A stretch of 64,000 nucleotides of DNA from JARYGU01 sp033795365 (GCA_033795365.1 JARYGU010000001.1:620001-684000); one strand, 5' to 3'. Shown: positions 20,138-28,713, numbered from the stretch's first letter. A program made the numbers and translations. The notes: generated by a model not told the origin, from the letters alone.

Positions 20138-21058
20138 CTATCCATTGAACGGTCCTAGCTTGAGAATGTGGGCGCGGAGCCTGTCGCAAGCCGGTGCCAT
20201 GAGTGCGGACGTATCCTGACCAGCCTCGTATCTGTAGGGAATCGTTGTAATGCCGCTCATATCGCTGGGGAGTTTCACTTTCTCGTCGCGCGGCTCCATA
20301 AGGATTGCGCGCTGCCTGCCCAGCCTTCCCATGAACAAACCGAGTTCGAACACGACGTTGTCTCGAGGACTCGGCCAAGGCTTTCCACGGCTTTCGGTGA
20401 GATCGTCTGCGTGGGCTATAGCAACGGCGAAATCCGAGTCGTCGATCTGAGCTTCGAGATCCTGAAGAGTGTAGTTTGCAACCTTGAAGACGTCATCGGT
20501 CCACAGAGTTGCCAGGATCGTTTCGGTATCGTGTTCGAACGCGTTGCGGACCAGACGGGCTACATGCCGTGCCTCGGCAGAGGAGATGATGAAGACGCGT
20601 GTCTTCTCTCTGAAGGCGCCGACATGCTTGTTCCGCTCCAAAAGCCTATGCGAAAGTGCTCGGGCGATCTGCTTGTAGATATCAGGGTACTTTTTGCCAA
20701 GTGATGCGAACTGCTGAGAGGTCAGTTTGCCGACGATCGACGGCTCGTCTGCGACCACGGTTGCGGATCGGCGTTGCGTCGGTTCCACTGCCGCCATCTC
20801 ACCGACGTGATCCCCACGTCCCCGCACGCCGATGCGGCGGCCGTTGATGTGGACGCCGAAAGATCCGGACACGATCAGGAAGATGTCGTCATCTTCGGCA
20901 TTCTGCTCGATGAGCGTCTGGCCGGAATCGTATTCAAGTAACTCGGAGAGATCTGCGAGTTCCTCGGCCAACGAGGTGTTGTGGCCGACGATCGTCTGAG
21001 ACAGGAATGCCTCGATTCTCAGATCCCTGCCTTCGTCACCCTGAAAACGTTCAAGCAT
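20138..21058 (-). CDS. pycTIR: Cyclic-nucleotide-binding/TIR effector (PycTIR/CAP12 type)
   Basis: 306 residues from ATG 21056-21058, which gives the family's usual start (MLERFQGDEGRDLRIEAFLS); a TTG 39 bases upstream would overlap the cyclase gene. Residues about 35-140 form a cNMP-binding domain: SGQTLIEQNAEDDDIFLIVS, then HVGEMAAVEPTQRRSATVV. Residues about 150-300 form the TIR-like nucleotide hydrolase domain (PF10137 type): RVFIISSAEARHVARLVRNA, then SDFAVAIAHADD and DNVVFELGLFMGRLGR with the expected catalytic Glu. In Pycsar, such proteins bind cCMP or cUMP and destroy NAD+. It lies 5 bases after the PycC-like cyclase. Confidence 0.88.
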   Translation of the reverse strand: MLERFQGDEGRDLRIEAFLSQTIVGHNTSLAEELADLSELLEYDSGQTLIEQNAEDDDIFLIVSGSFGVHINGRRIGVRGRGDHVGEMAAVEPTQRRSATVVADEPSIVGKLTSQQFASLGKKYPDIYKQIARALSHRLLERNKHVGAFREKTRVFIISSAEARHVARLVRNAFEHDTETILATLWTDDVFKVANYTLQDLEAQIDDSDFAVAIAHADDLTESRGKPWPSPRDNVVFELGLFMGRLGRQRAILMEPRDEKVKLPSDMSGITTIPYRYEAGQDTSALMAPACDRLRAHILKLGPFNG

Positions 21059-21063
21059 TCTGC

Positions 21064-21762
21064 TCAAGAAAAGCTCCTCCAGTAGGTCGTTGACCAAATG
21101 TCATCGTTGTTGTGCTGTGACCAACTCCACGATTTCCATATATTCTCTCCCTGAGGACCTTTCTTCTGGCCGTCATCAAGGTAGTCGTATACCCGCTTGG
21201 TGATCCATGTCGGCTGATCCGCGTTGAGCGCCGTGAGCTTGGCGGCAAGATTGGCCGCATTCCCGATCCAGACGACATCATTGTCGCCGCGGACACCGGT
21301 CCTTGCCGCTCTGATTTCGGAAGTATCCACGCCGACGATGTGCCGGATTTTGAAGTCGGTCTTGTATTGTTTGCTCAACTCCGGCTGAACGATGTTTTTG
21401 ATCGCATAGTTGATTTCAAGTGCGCAGGAGACCGCAACATTGCGTTGCCTGTCTGAAATGAAGATACCCATCACGCGGTCGCCATCATAAGAAACGATGT
21501 TCCCGCCATGCTTGCGGATTAGGCGTGAGGTCGCATAGAGGAAGGTCTTGTAGACTTCGCCTGCGAACTGCCAAGTCTTCCTTTCAACGAGGTTCGTGGA
21601 GCCATCGAGATCGGCGTACAGTATCGTGGCGGTTTTCAGGTGTACGGCGTCATTCGAGAGTCTAAGATCTGCTGGTTCCGGTACGGTCGTTCCTTCACGC
21701 ACGGTCCAGTTGGTACGAAAGGTCGTGCTGGCATTGTCTCTGATATCGTCGGCTATCGTCAT
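21064..21762 (-). CDS. pycC: PycC-type class III nucleotide cyclase
   Basis: 232 residues from ATG 21762, with GAGGG about 8 bases upstream. A single cyclase catalytic domain: ATILYADLDGSTNLVE (first metal ligand Asp51) and SYDGDRVMGIF (second metal ligand Asp95), then RHIVGVDTSEIRAART and VWIGNAANLAAKLTAL. Both metal aspartates are present, so it should be catalytically competent as a homodimer. The small, soluble, stand-alone form next to PycTM- and PycTIR-type effectors fits the pyrimidine cyclases of Pycsar, which make cCMP or cUMP on infection. Which nucleotide it makes cannot be read from the sequence. Confidence 0.88.
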   Translation of the reverse strand: MTIADDIRDNASTTFRTNWTVREGTTVPEPADLRLSNDAVHLKTATILYADLDGSTNLVERKTWQFAGEVYKTFLYATSRLIRKHGGNIVSYDGDRVMGIFISDRQRNVAVSCALEINYAIKNIVQPELSKQYKTDFKIRHIVGVDTSEIRAARTGVRGDNDVVWIGNAANLAAKLTALNADQPTWITKRVYDYLDDGQKKGPQGENIWKSWSWSQHNNDDIWSTTYWRSFS

Positions 21763-21772
21763 CGTGGTACCC

Positions 21773-22339
21773 TCAGCAATGCAATTGGCTGATTGCCCAG
21801 CGGATACAGAAGATCAGCGGAGGAAGCGTCATGATTGCGAAAGCGGTCAGAACTAGGTATCCGGCCCAGTTGAACATCCGGAACTTCCGATGGGCGATCT
21901 TCGCATGGATCGCGGTCTGTACCGACAGATCATGGAGGTAGGTAGCCGTCGCTGAATCGTTACCGGTCGGCATGTAGAGATCGGCTGCCATCTCCGGATA
22001 ATCCTTTGTTCCTCCCTTGGCGATGTCACCGAAATAAAGAAGGTTCTTGTAGTCGTCCTCGCGCTTATGCATCTGGTCAAGAAACTTGGGCATCAGGGAT
22101 TTCAGGCTGATCATGGCGGCGATGAAGAGAAGGGGCAGGGCCGCTCTAAAGGCGTGGTTGTAGCCGAGAGGCAGTTCTTGCGGAGCCCGTAGGAGCGTGA
22201 TGATTGCTCCCATCCAGACGGAGCAGAAGGTGAGGAGGGCAGCATTCTTGGCCTCGGCAAATTTGGCGAAGTCGATCATCCTGCCGTGGTTGGCCGAGAG
22301 CAGCTTCTCATATGCTTCCTGTTGGTCGTTCTTGGCCAT
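21773..22339 (-). CDS. pycTM: PycTM-type membrane effector (DUF5706)
   Basis: 188 residues from ATG 22337-22339, with GAGG 8 bases upstream; the open frame extends 65 codons further but that part overlaps the upstream gene. Layout: an N-terminal helix, two transmembrane segments near 33-50 and 65-83 (ALLTFCSVWMGAIITLL, FRAALPLLFIAAMISL), a soluble loop with DYKNLLYFGDIAKGG and LHDLSVQTAIHAKIAHRKF, and a last hydrophobic segment (YLVLTAFAIMTLPPLIFCI). This is the DUF5706/Pycsar effector layout, in which cyclic pyrimidine binding is thought to open the membrane. It is 10 bases from both neighbours. Confidence 0.85.
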   Translation of the reverse strand: MAKNDQQEAYEKLLSANHGRMIDFAKFAEAKNAALLTFCSVWMGAIITLLRAPQELPLGYNHAFRAALPLLFIAAMISLKSLMPKFLDQMHKREDDYKNLLYFGDIAKGGTKDYPEMAADLYMPTGNDSATATYLHDLSVQTAIHAKIAHRKFRMFNWAGYLVLTAFAIMTLPPLIFCIRWAISQLHC

Positions 22340-22349
22340 CCTCTTTTCC

Positions 22350-23147
22350 TCAGCCGGAAATCCGTGCAAGCGGGCAATCGTCCATTGTGCCGCAGCAGAC
22401 CTGACTGGCGGCGCGCAAATACGTGTAGAAGTCGGCTTCTGCTTTTCGCCAGCCGTCCATGTTAAGGACGAGTTCGGCAAGCAGCCGCGCGTGATCACCA
22501 CAGGAGGCCAGCGGGAGACGACGAACATCAGCATGTTCGCATTTGCATCTTTGACGCAGCGTCATCACACGTCGCACGGTGGGCACGACGGTGACCACGC
22601 GTCGGCCGTCCTGGAGAAGTGCGATACGCTCCCGGCGGCGCCCGCGCCCCAAACGAAGGCGATCGTCTCTCAGCAAGGCCACGAACTTGGGACCAAGTGC
22701 CGCGGCATTCTCCTCCGCCATCGCCTGGAAACGCGCAGCCTCCGAACCATGCGCGCGAGCGTCAGCCTTGCCCGGCCAGCGCCGTAGCACGGCTGCTGAA
22801 CGTTGGCGGAGCAGAAAGGTTAGAAGCTTTCCCCACCAAGCCTCCGCATCCTCCTGGTCCTCGATCTGCGTTGGTTCAACTTCACCCCAGTAGAGGCAGA
22901 ACGTGCCGCCTGGATTGATGTGCCGCTCTGCACAGAAAGACGGCAGGAGGGTCGCCTCCGCCTCTCTTACCGACACCGTCTCTCCCTCCCGTGAGATTTC
23001 CAGGATGAACTCGGATGAGGGAGCGCCGGATGCGTTGGGCGGACGGACGCCGTATATCGCTCGTTCGTCATTGCCAGAGATGAGCCGGGCGTGGTTCTTA
23101 TGTGCCACGCTGTGAAGATGTTCGATAGGCGACAACGCTGGCCTCAA
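22350..23147 (-). CDS. E2-domain-associated cysteine-rich protein
   Basis: 265 residues; the TTG start at 23147 overlaps the upstream stop (TTGA), implying translational coupling. An N-terminal E2-like stretch has SFCAERHINPGGTFCLYWGE and AWWGKLLTFLLRQRSAAVLR, then RFQAMAEENAAALGPKF. The C terminus is rich in cysteine (QRCKCEH, then CCGTMDDCPL at the end), suggesting a zinc cluster. This matches my recollection of the proteins annotated as E2 domain-associated cysteine-rich, found with bacterial ubiquitin-like conjugation in conflict systems, but the assignment rests on motif memory. No E1, Ub-like or JAB partner is seen nearby. A role in modifying or priming the adjacent cyclase is inference. 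Confidence 0.55.
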   Translation of the reverse strand: MRPALSPIEHLHSVAHKNHARLISGNDERAIYGVRPPNASGAPSSEFILEISREGETVSVREAEATLLPSFCAERHINPGGTFCLYWGEVEPTQIEDQEDAEAWWGKLLTFLLRQRSAAVLRRWPGKADARAHGSEAARFQAMAEENAAALGPKFVALLRDDRLRLGRGRRRERIALLQDGRRVVTVVPTVRRVMTLRQRCKCEHADVRRLPLASCGDHARLLAELVLNMDGWRKAEADFYTYLRAASQVCCGTMDDCPLARISG

Positions 23148-24670
23148 TCGATCTTCGCATGCGGGCGGAAAGGTGTCTCTGCCGCTCGAGCAATGGCAGG
23201 ACTCGCCGCCGCATAGAGCACGGCCCGCGCCGCCTTTGCTGTGGAATCATCCTCGGCGGCAAGTGCTTCGAGTGCGACATCGTAGGTCAGGTTAGCGACC
23301 CGGCGGGACGACCCGAAGAGCTTCCGTACCGAAGACGGTCCCTCATCGTAGGCCGACTGGCCGATTGCCGATTGCGTTCCATCGCACCGCTTCTGTTCGG
23401 CCTCGGACAGCAGCACCGAGCGCCCGGTGGAGCACCGAACGCGGCTCCCCTGCATTCCAAGGCGCGTGATCGAACCCGGGCCAAAGTCAAAGCCGATGGC
23501 AAGGCCCAGATCGTCTGTGTCCACGCCGTTATCCTGAAGGCGTTCGAGAGCAAGATCGAAACTGCTGCGAAGTCCGCCAGCACAAAGTACTGCAGTGGAG
23601 ATGGTGGCATCGGTGTCGGTGGTGTAGGCGGTGCCCTCGAGAATGTGACCATGGACGCAGTCGCCGATGAAGCGAATCCGGCGTCCGGAGAAATCCGAGG
23701 TGAGAACACGATCAAGTTCTGCGCGGATCACATGAAGGCAGCGGACGACATCTTCCGCGTCATCTTCGATGTGGGAGTCGACATAAGCGGTGAAATTATC
23801 CACATCGGCGTAGACCGAGACCATGTCCATACGGCGAGAGTTACCCGGCGTAAGAACGGTGATATCCAGGTTCTTCAAGGGGGGTGTCGATCGAGAGAAG
23901 AAGAAGGACCCGATGGGGTTGTTCTCGTTGTCCTTTCTCCACTCCCTTACGATCGAGTCCTTGCTCAGGCCGAGCTGGGCATTGTCTTCGCAGTGTGCGA
24001 TTTCATCGTCCGTGAGCTTCGTCTTTGCAGGCACATCTACGGTGTCGAGATCGATCGCATCGCGGGCGTCGTTGCTCAGATAGATTCCGATCGCCTTATT
24101 GTTCGACGCGAGTTTTGCGGCGATGTTTGCCGGGCGACCGAGAAAAAGCGGCTCGCGGTAGCCATTGCGCCCGTTGTTTACGGCCAGCGCCTTTCCAGTG
24201 TCGATGCCGACGCGCACCTTCGCATTAGGGATATTCTCGTCATCGTCGCCGGTTTCGGCAAGAACATCCACGATCAGCTTGGCTATCGCCACCGCGCGGT
24301 CCACGCGGTCACCCGCCGCATCCGTTCCGTAAGGCTTGGCGATGACGGCGTGCAGACGCTGGTTATGGAAGTCCACCCGGATAGCATCTGCGTCGGCCAG
24401 AATCCGGTGCACTGCTCGGTAATGGAGATTCAGGAACCGGAGCGCGCGCTTGTGGGAGGTCTCTCCTTCGGTATCCGTCGACCAGAGCATCTCTTCGAAG
24501 TTGACGATGTCGATATAGAGATGAGCGCCGTCCAGGCGATAGGCCTTGTTCGTTGGAATCGACTGAAGCGAAGTGGTTCGCGTGTAGTCGACCACCGTTA
24601 CGTTTTCGACATCCTTGATGCGCGCGTCGATTGCGGTTTTGGCGCGGTCGTGCTTCCAGGTATTTGCCAC
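23144..24670 (-). CDS. Tandem class III cyclase-like protein (two cyclase domains in one chain)
   Basis: 508 residues from ATG 24670. Domain 1 (about 45-205): AHLYIDIVNFEEML keeps the first metal Asp (54), but the second-metal motif reads DFHNQRLHAVIAKP with Gln104 where Asp is expected; VRVGIDTGKAL and RPANIAAKLAS follow. Domain 2 (about 280-470): SVYADVDNFTAYV (Asp289) and RIRFIGDCVHGHI (Asp337) keep both ligands, then LAIGFDFGPGS. The chain therefore looks like a built-in pseudo-heterodimer, as in vertebrate adenylyl cyclases, with one degenerate and one intact half. No transmembrane segment is visible. It is the first gene of the cluster and overlaps the E2-associated gene by 4 bases. Product nucleotide unknown. 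Confidence 0.78.
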   Translation of the reverse strand: MANTWKHDRAKTAIDARIKDVENVTVVDYTRTTSLQSIPTNKAYRLDGAHLYIDIVNFEEMLWSTDTEGETSHKRALRFLNLHYRAVHRILADADAIRVDFHNQRLHAVIAKPYGTDAAGDRVDRAVAIAKLIVDVLAETGDDDENIPNAKVRVGIDTGKALAVNNGRNGYREPLFLGRPANIAAKLASNNKAIGIYLSNDARDAIDLDTVDVPAKTKLTDDEIAHCEDNAQLGLSKDSIVREWRKDNENNPIGSFFFSRSTPPLKNLDITVLTPGNSRRMDMVSVYADVDNFTAYVDSHIEDDAEDVVRCLHVIRAELDRVLTSDFSGRRIRFIGDCVHGHILEGTAYTTDTDATISTAVLCAGGLRSSFDLALERLQDNGVDTDDLGLAIGFDFGPGSITRLGMQGSRVRCSTGRSVLLSEAEQKRCDGTQSAIGQSAYDEGPSSVRKLFGSSRRVANLTYDVALEALAAEDDSTAKAARAVLYAAASPAIARAAETPFRPHAKID

Positions 24671-24755
24671 TGCTACTCAACTCCAGGATTTCCGTGTGTT
24701 TCGGACGGTGTCCAACTCAAGCGATTGTTTCACTGTTTGTTCTGTTGGGCATTTT

Positions 24756-24777
24756 CCGGGCACTTTTCAGTGCCCGG
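24756..24777. repeat. 8-bp GC hairpin between cyclase operon and nrdJ
   Basis: CCGGGCAC, loop TTTTCA, GTGCCCGG. It lies upstream of the cyclase operon and downstream of nrdJ (both minus strand), so it could act as the nrdJ terminator stem, although no T-run follows, or as an operator for the defence operon. Confidence 0.5.
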
Positions 24778-24819
24778 AGATAGGTCACATATGGCGTTGG
24801 CCAGTTTCAGCTTCCAGAA

Positions 24820-24845
24820 TGGCCAATTTTCAGTTCAATTGGCCA
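24820..24845. promoter_or_regulatory. 9-bp inverted repeat TGGCCAATT...AATTGGCCA
   Basis: Perfect arms TGGCCAATT (24820-24828) and AATTGGCCA (24837-24845) separated by 8 bases; a further TTGGCCA occurs at 24798-24804. The spacing suits a dimeric DNA-binding protein. It is about 150 bases upstream of the tandem cyclase start and may be an operator for that operon. Confidence 0.4.
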
Positions 24846-24891
24846 ATACTTGGATTAGTTTCTCAGCCGAGTTCTGTTCCATCGTTTCAGA

Positions 24892-27800
24892 TCAAGAGCA
24901 CCCGCTGGTCGCGCCGCACGTGTCGCATTTCTCGCAGGTGCCGTTGCGCACCATCGTGAAGTTCTGGCACTCGGAGCACATGTTGCCGGTGTAGCCTTGC
25001 GCGATGGAGCGCATGCGGCGTTCGGTTTCGAGCTTCTTGGCATCCGCCTTGGCGGCTGCTGCGTCGGCGGCGGCCTTGTCGGAGAAGAGGGCGGTGACCG
25101 CTTGGCCGGGCTCGCTTGCGACTTCGCCGGGGTTCTCTTCCGCCACTTCCTCGGCGAATTCGGCGGCGCGCTCCTCGTAGTCGCGCTTGAAGGCGACGAT
25201 TTCCGAAGTCGAGATGGCGGTTGCCGGCTCCAGCTTGCGCGCGGCACTGCCGGCGAAAGCGGTGACGTTGCCGCCGCCCGACGCCTTGGCGGGAGCGGCG
25301 GTTGCCGCACCCTTCGGCTCTGAAAGCTGGCGGTCGCCGCCGCCCTGGATCAAGGTCGGCTTGTGGCCGCGGGTCCAGCCGGTGGAGACGAGATTGGTCT
25401 TGCCTTCCTGGATGCCCTTGCCGAGCGCCGTGTTGCCGAAATCGGAGGTGTCGACATGGGCAAGGTCGTTGCGCGACAGGTAGGAGACGGCAAGCTCGCG
25501 GAACACGTAGTCGAGGATCGAGGTGGCGTTCTTGATCGCGTCGTTGCCCTGGACCATGCCGGCCGGCTCGAACTTGGTGAAGGTGAAGGCCTCCACATAT
25601 TCTTCCAGCGGCACGCCGTACTGGAGGCCCAGCGAGATGGCGATCGCGAAATTGTTCATCATCGCGCGGAAGGCGGCCCCTTCCTTGTGCATGTCGATGA
25701 AGATCTCGCCGAGGCGCCCGTCGCCGAACTCGCCGGTGCGCAGGTAGACCTTGTGCCCGCCGACGATCGCCTTCTGGGTATAGCCCTGGCGGCGGTTCGG
25801 CAGTTTTTCACGCTCGCGCACCACGCGCTCGACGATGCGCTCGACGATCTTTTCGGTGACGGCGACGGCCTGGGCGGCGGCGGGAGCCTGGATCAGGTCC
25901 TCGACGGCGTCCTCGTCGTCTTCGTCCTCGATCAGCGAGGCATTGAGCGGCTGGCTGAGCTTCGAGCCGTCACGGTAGAGCGCGTTGGCCTTCAGCGCCA
26001 GCTTCCAGGAAAGCATGTAGGCGTTCTTGCAGTCCTCGACGGTCGCCTCGTTCGGCATGTTGATCGTCTTGGAGATCGCGCCCGAGATGAACGGCTGGGC
26101 CGCCGCCATCATACGGATGTGGCTTTCGACCGAGAGGTAGCGCTTGCCGATCTTGCCGCAGGGATTGGCGCAATCGAAGACGGCGAGGTGCTCGGTCTTG
26201 AGGAACGGCGCGCCTTCCAGCGTCATCGCGCCGCAAACGTGGATGTTGGCGGCTTCGATGTCCTTCTTCGAGAAGCCGATATGCTCCAGCAGGTTGAAGG
26301 ATATGTCGGAAAGCTGCTCGTCGGAAACCTTCAGCGTTTCCTTCAGGAAGTCGGCGCCGAGCGTCCACTGGTTGAAGGCGAACTTGATGTCGAAGGCCGC
26401 CTTGAGACCGGCGCTGACCGCTTCGATCTTCTCGTCGGTGAAGCCTTTGGCCTTCAGCGAGCCGGGGTTGACTGATGGAGCCTGGTTCAGGTTGCCGTGG
26501 CCGACGGCATAGGCCTCGATCTCGGCGATCTGGCTTTCCGAATAGCCGAGCGTGCGCAGCGCTTCCGGAACGGCGCGGTTGATGATCTTGAAGTAGCCGC
26601 CGCCGGCGAGCTTCTTGAATTTCACCAGCGCGAAATCGGGCTCGATGCCGGTCGTGTCGCAATCCATGACGAGGCCGATCGTGCCTGTCGGCGCGATGAC
26701 GGAGACCTGCGCGTTGCGGTAGCCGTGCTTCGCGCCGAGTTCGACGGCCTTGTCCCAGGCGGCCTTGGCGTGGGCGGCGAGGTCCTGGTCGGGGTTTTCG
26801 GAATGGACGAGGGGCACCGGATCGACCGAAAGCTGCTCGTAGCCGGAGGTCTCGCCATAGGCCGCGCGGCGGTGGTTGCGCATGACGCGCAGCATGTTGT
26901 CGCGGTTGGGCGCAAAGCCCGGGAACGTGCCGAGTTCGCCGGCTATCTCGGCCGAGGTCGCATAGGCGATGCCGGTCATGATGGCGGTCAGCGAGCCGGC
27001 GATGGCGCGGCCCTCGGCGCTGTCATAGGGAATGCCCGACGACATCAAGAGGCCGCCGATATTGGCATAGCCGAGGCCGAGCGTGCGGTATTCGTAGGAG
27101 CGTTCGGCGATCTGGCGCGAGGGGAACTGCGCCATCATCACCGAGACTTCGAGCACGATGGTCCACAGGCGGACGGCATGTTCGTAGTCGGCGATGTTGA
27201 TGTTCTTGGTGGCCGCATCCTTGAACTGAAGCAGGTTCAGCGAGGCGAGGTTGCAGGCCGTGTCGTCGAGGAACATGTATTCCGAGCACGGGTTCGAGGC
27301 GCGGATGGGGCCTGCGGCCGGCGAGGTGTGCCAGTCGTTCATCGTCGTGTTGAAATGCAGGCCCGGATCGGCCGACGCCCAGGCGGCATGCGAGATCTGT
27401 TCCCACAGGTCGCGCGCCTTCAGCGTCTTCATCACGCGGCCGTCCTTGCGGGCGGTCAGGTTCCAGTCGCCGTCATTCTCCACTGCGCGAAGGAAGTCGT
27501 CCTTCAGCGAGACGGAGTTGTTGGAGTTCTGGCCCGAAACGGTGAGATAGGCTTCCGAATCCCAGTCGGTGTCGTAGGTCTTGAACTGGAGGTCCTTGTA
27601 GCCCTGCTTGGCGAACTGGATGACGCGCTTGATGTAGTTTTCCGGAACCTGGGACTTCTTGGCGGCGCGGATCTCGCGCTTCAGCGCCGGGTTCTCGTTC
27701 GGGTCGTAGCAGGCGTCGTTGTCGGCCGAGCAGTTCACGCAGGCCTTCATGATCGCCTTGAGGTGGCCGGCGACGATCTTCGAGCCGGTGACGAGGGCTG

Positions 27801-28713
27801 CGACCTTCTGCTCTTCCTTGACCTTCCAGTTGATATATTCCTCGATGTCCGGATGGTCGATGTCGACCACGACCATCTTGGCGGCGCGGCGCGTCGTGCC
27901 GCCGGACTTGATGGCGCCGGCGGCGCGGTCGCCGATCTTGAGGAAGCTCATCAGGCCGGAGGACTTGCCGCCGCCCGAAAGCTTCTCGCCTTCGCCGCGC
28001 AGATAGGAGAAGTTGGAGCCGGTGCCGGAGCCGTACTTGAACAGGCGCGCCTCGCGCACCCAGAGGTCCATGATGCCGTTCTCGTTGACGAGATCGTCCT
28101 CGACGGACTGGATGAAGCAGGCATGCGGCTGCGGATGCTCATAGGCCGACTTGGATTTCGTGAGCTTGCCGGTGAAGGGATCGACGTAGAAATGGCCCTG
28201 GCCGGGGCCATCGATGCCGTAAGCCCAGTGGAGGCCCGTGTTGAACCACTGCGGGGAGTTCGGCGCGACGCGCTGGGTGGCGAGCATATAGGCGAGCTCG
28301 TCGCGGAAGGCGGCTGCATCTTCCTCGGAATTGAAATAGCCGCCCTTCCAGCCCCAGTAGGTCCAGGTGCCGGCGAGGCGGTCGAAGACCTGGCGGGCGT
28401 CGGTCTCGGAGCCGTACTGCTCCTCCTTCGGCAGGTCCTTGAGCGCGGCCGTATCCGGCTCGGAGCGCCACAGCCAGGAGGGAACGGAATTTTCCTCGAC
28501 CCGTCTCAGACGCGCCGGCACGCCGGCCTTGCGGAAATATTTCTGCGCGAGGATGTCGGCGGCGACCTGGGAGAACTGCGCCGGCACGTCGATGTTTTCC
28601 AGCCGGAAGACGATGGAGCCGTCCGGATTCCTGATCTCGCTCGTCGCCTTGCGGAATTCGATCTCCGCATAAGCCGATTGGCCTTCCTTGGTGAAACGCC
28701 GTTCTATGCGCAT
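24892..28713 (-). CDS. nrdJ: Adenosylcobalamin-dependent (class II) ribonucleotide reductase
   Basis: 1273 residues from ATG 28711-28713 (MRIERRFTKEGQSAYAEIEF), with AGGG just upstream; 14 extra codons are open before it but do not match the family start. The enzyme converts ribonucleotides to deoxyribonucleotides with a coenzyme B12-derived radical, independently of oxygen. Seen: WFNTGLHWAYGI, NPCSEYMFLDDTACNLASLN, VIAPTGTIGLVMDCDTTGIE, and a cysteine-rich C terminus (MCSECQNFTMVRNGTCEKC, then CGATSGC) for substrate re-reduction and zinc. Length and ends are typical of Rhizobiales NrdJ. Paired NrdR boxes lie 130-180 bases upstream. The island ends about 220 bases beyond its stop. Confidence 0.97.
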   Translation of the reverse strand: MRIERRFTKEGQSAYAEIEFRKATSEIRNPDGSIVFRLENIDVPAQFSQVAADILAQKYFRKAGVPARLRRVEENSVPSWLWRSEPDTAALKDLPKEEQYGSETDARQVFDRLAGTWTYWGWKGGYFNSEEDAAAFRDELAYMLATQRVAPNSPQWFNTGLHWAYGIDGPGQGHFYVDPFTGKLTKSKSAYEHPQPHACFIQSVEDDLVNENGIMDLWVREARLFKYGSGTGSNFSYLRGEGEKLSGGGKSSGLMSFLKIGDRAAGAIKSGGTTRRAAKMVVVDIDHPDIEEYINWKVKEEQKVAALVTGSKIVAGHLKAIMKACVNCSADNDACYDPNENPALKREIRAAKKSQVPENYIKRVIQFAKQGYKDLQFKTYDTDWDSEAYLTVSGQNSNNSVSLKDDFLRAVENDGDWNLTARKDGRVMKTLKARDLWEQISHAAWASADPGLHFNTTMNDWHTSPAAGPIRASNPCSEYMFLDDTACNLASLNLLQFKDAATKNINIADYEHAVRLWTIVLEVSVMMAQFPSRQIAERSYEYRTLGLGYANIGGLLMSSGIPYDSAEGRAIAGSLTAIMTGIAYATSAEIAGELGTFPGFAPNRDNMLRVMRNHRRAAYGETSGYEQLSVDPVPLVHSENPDQDLAAHAKAAWDKAVELGAKHGYRNAQVSVIAPTGTIGLVMDCDTTGIEPDFALVKFKKLAGGGYFKIINRAVPEALRTLGYSESQIAEIEAYAVGHGNLNQAPSVNPGSLKAKGFTDEKIEAVSAGLKAAFDIKFAFNQWTLGADFLKETLKVSDEQLSDISFNLLEHIGFSKKDIEAANIHVCGAMTLEGAPFLKTEHLAVFDCANPCGKIGKRYLSVESHIRMMAAAQPFISGAISKTINMPNEATVEDCKNAYMLSWKLALKANALYRDGSKLSQPLNASLIEDEDDEDAVEDLIQAPAAAQAVAVTEKIVERIVERVVREREKLPNRRQGYTQKAIVGGHKVYLRTGEFGDGRLGEIFIDMHKEGAAFRAMMNNFAIAISLGLQYGVPLEEYVEAFTFTKFEPAGMVQGNDAIKNATSILDYVFRELAVSYLSRNDLAHVDTSDFGNTALGKGIQEGKTNLVSTGWTRGHKPTLIQGGGDRQLSEPKGAATAAPAKASGGGNVTAFAGSAARKLEPATAISTSEIVAFKRDYEERAAEFAEEVAEENPGEVASEPGQAVTALFSDKAAADAAAAKADAKKLETERRMRSIAQGYTGNMCSECQNFTMVRNGTCEKCDTCGATSGCS

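Noticed and set aside
20138..24670. CBASS assignment for the signalling cluster
   Set aside because: No CD-NTase (GSx-DxD) motif is present; both cyclases have the class III metal-binding motifs, so Pycsar-like is the better label despite the E2-associated gene.
23159..24994. 611-codon open frame antisense to the tandem cyclase
   Set aside because: Complementary strand of a gene with clear cyclase motifs; no family signature of its own.
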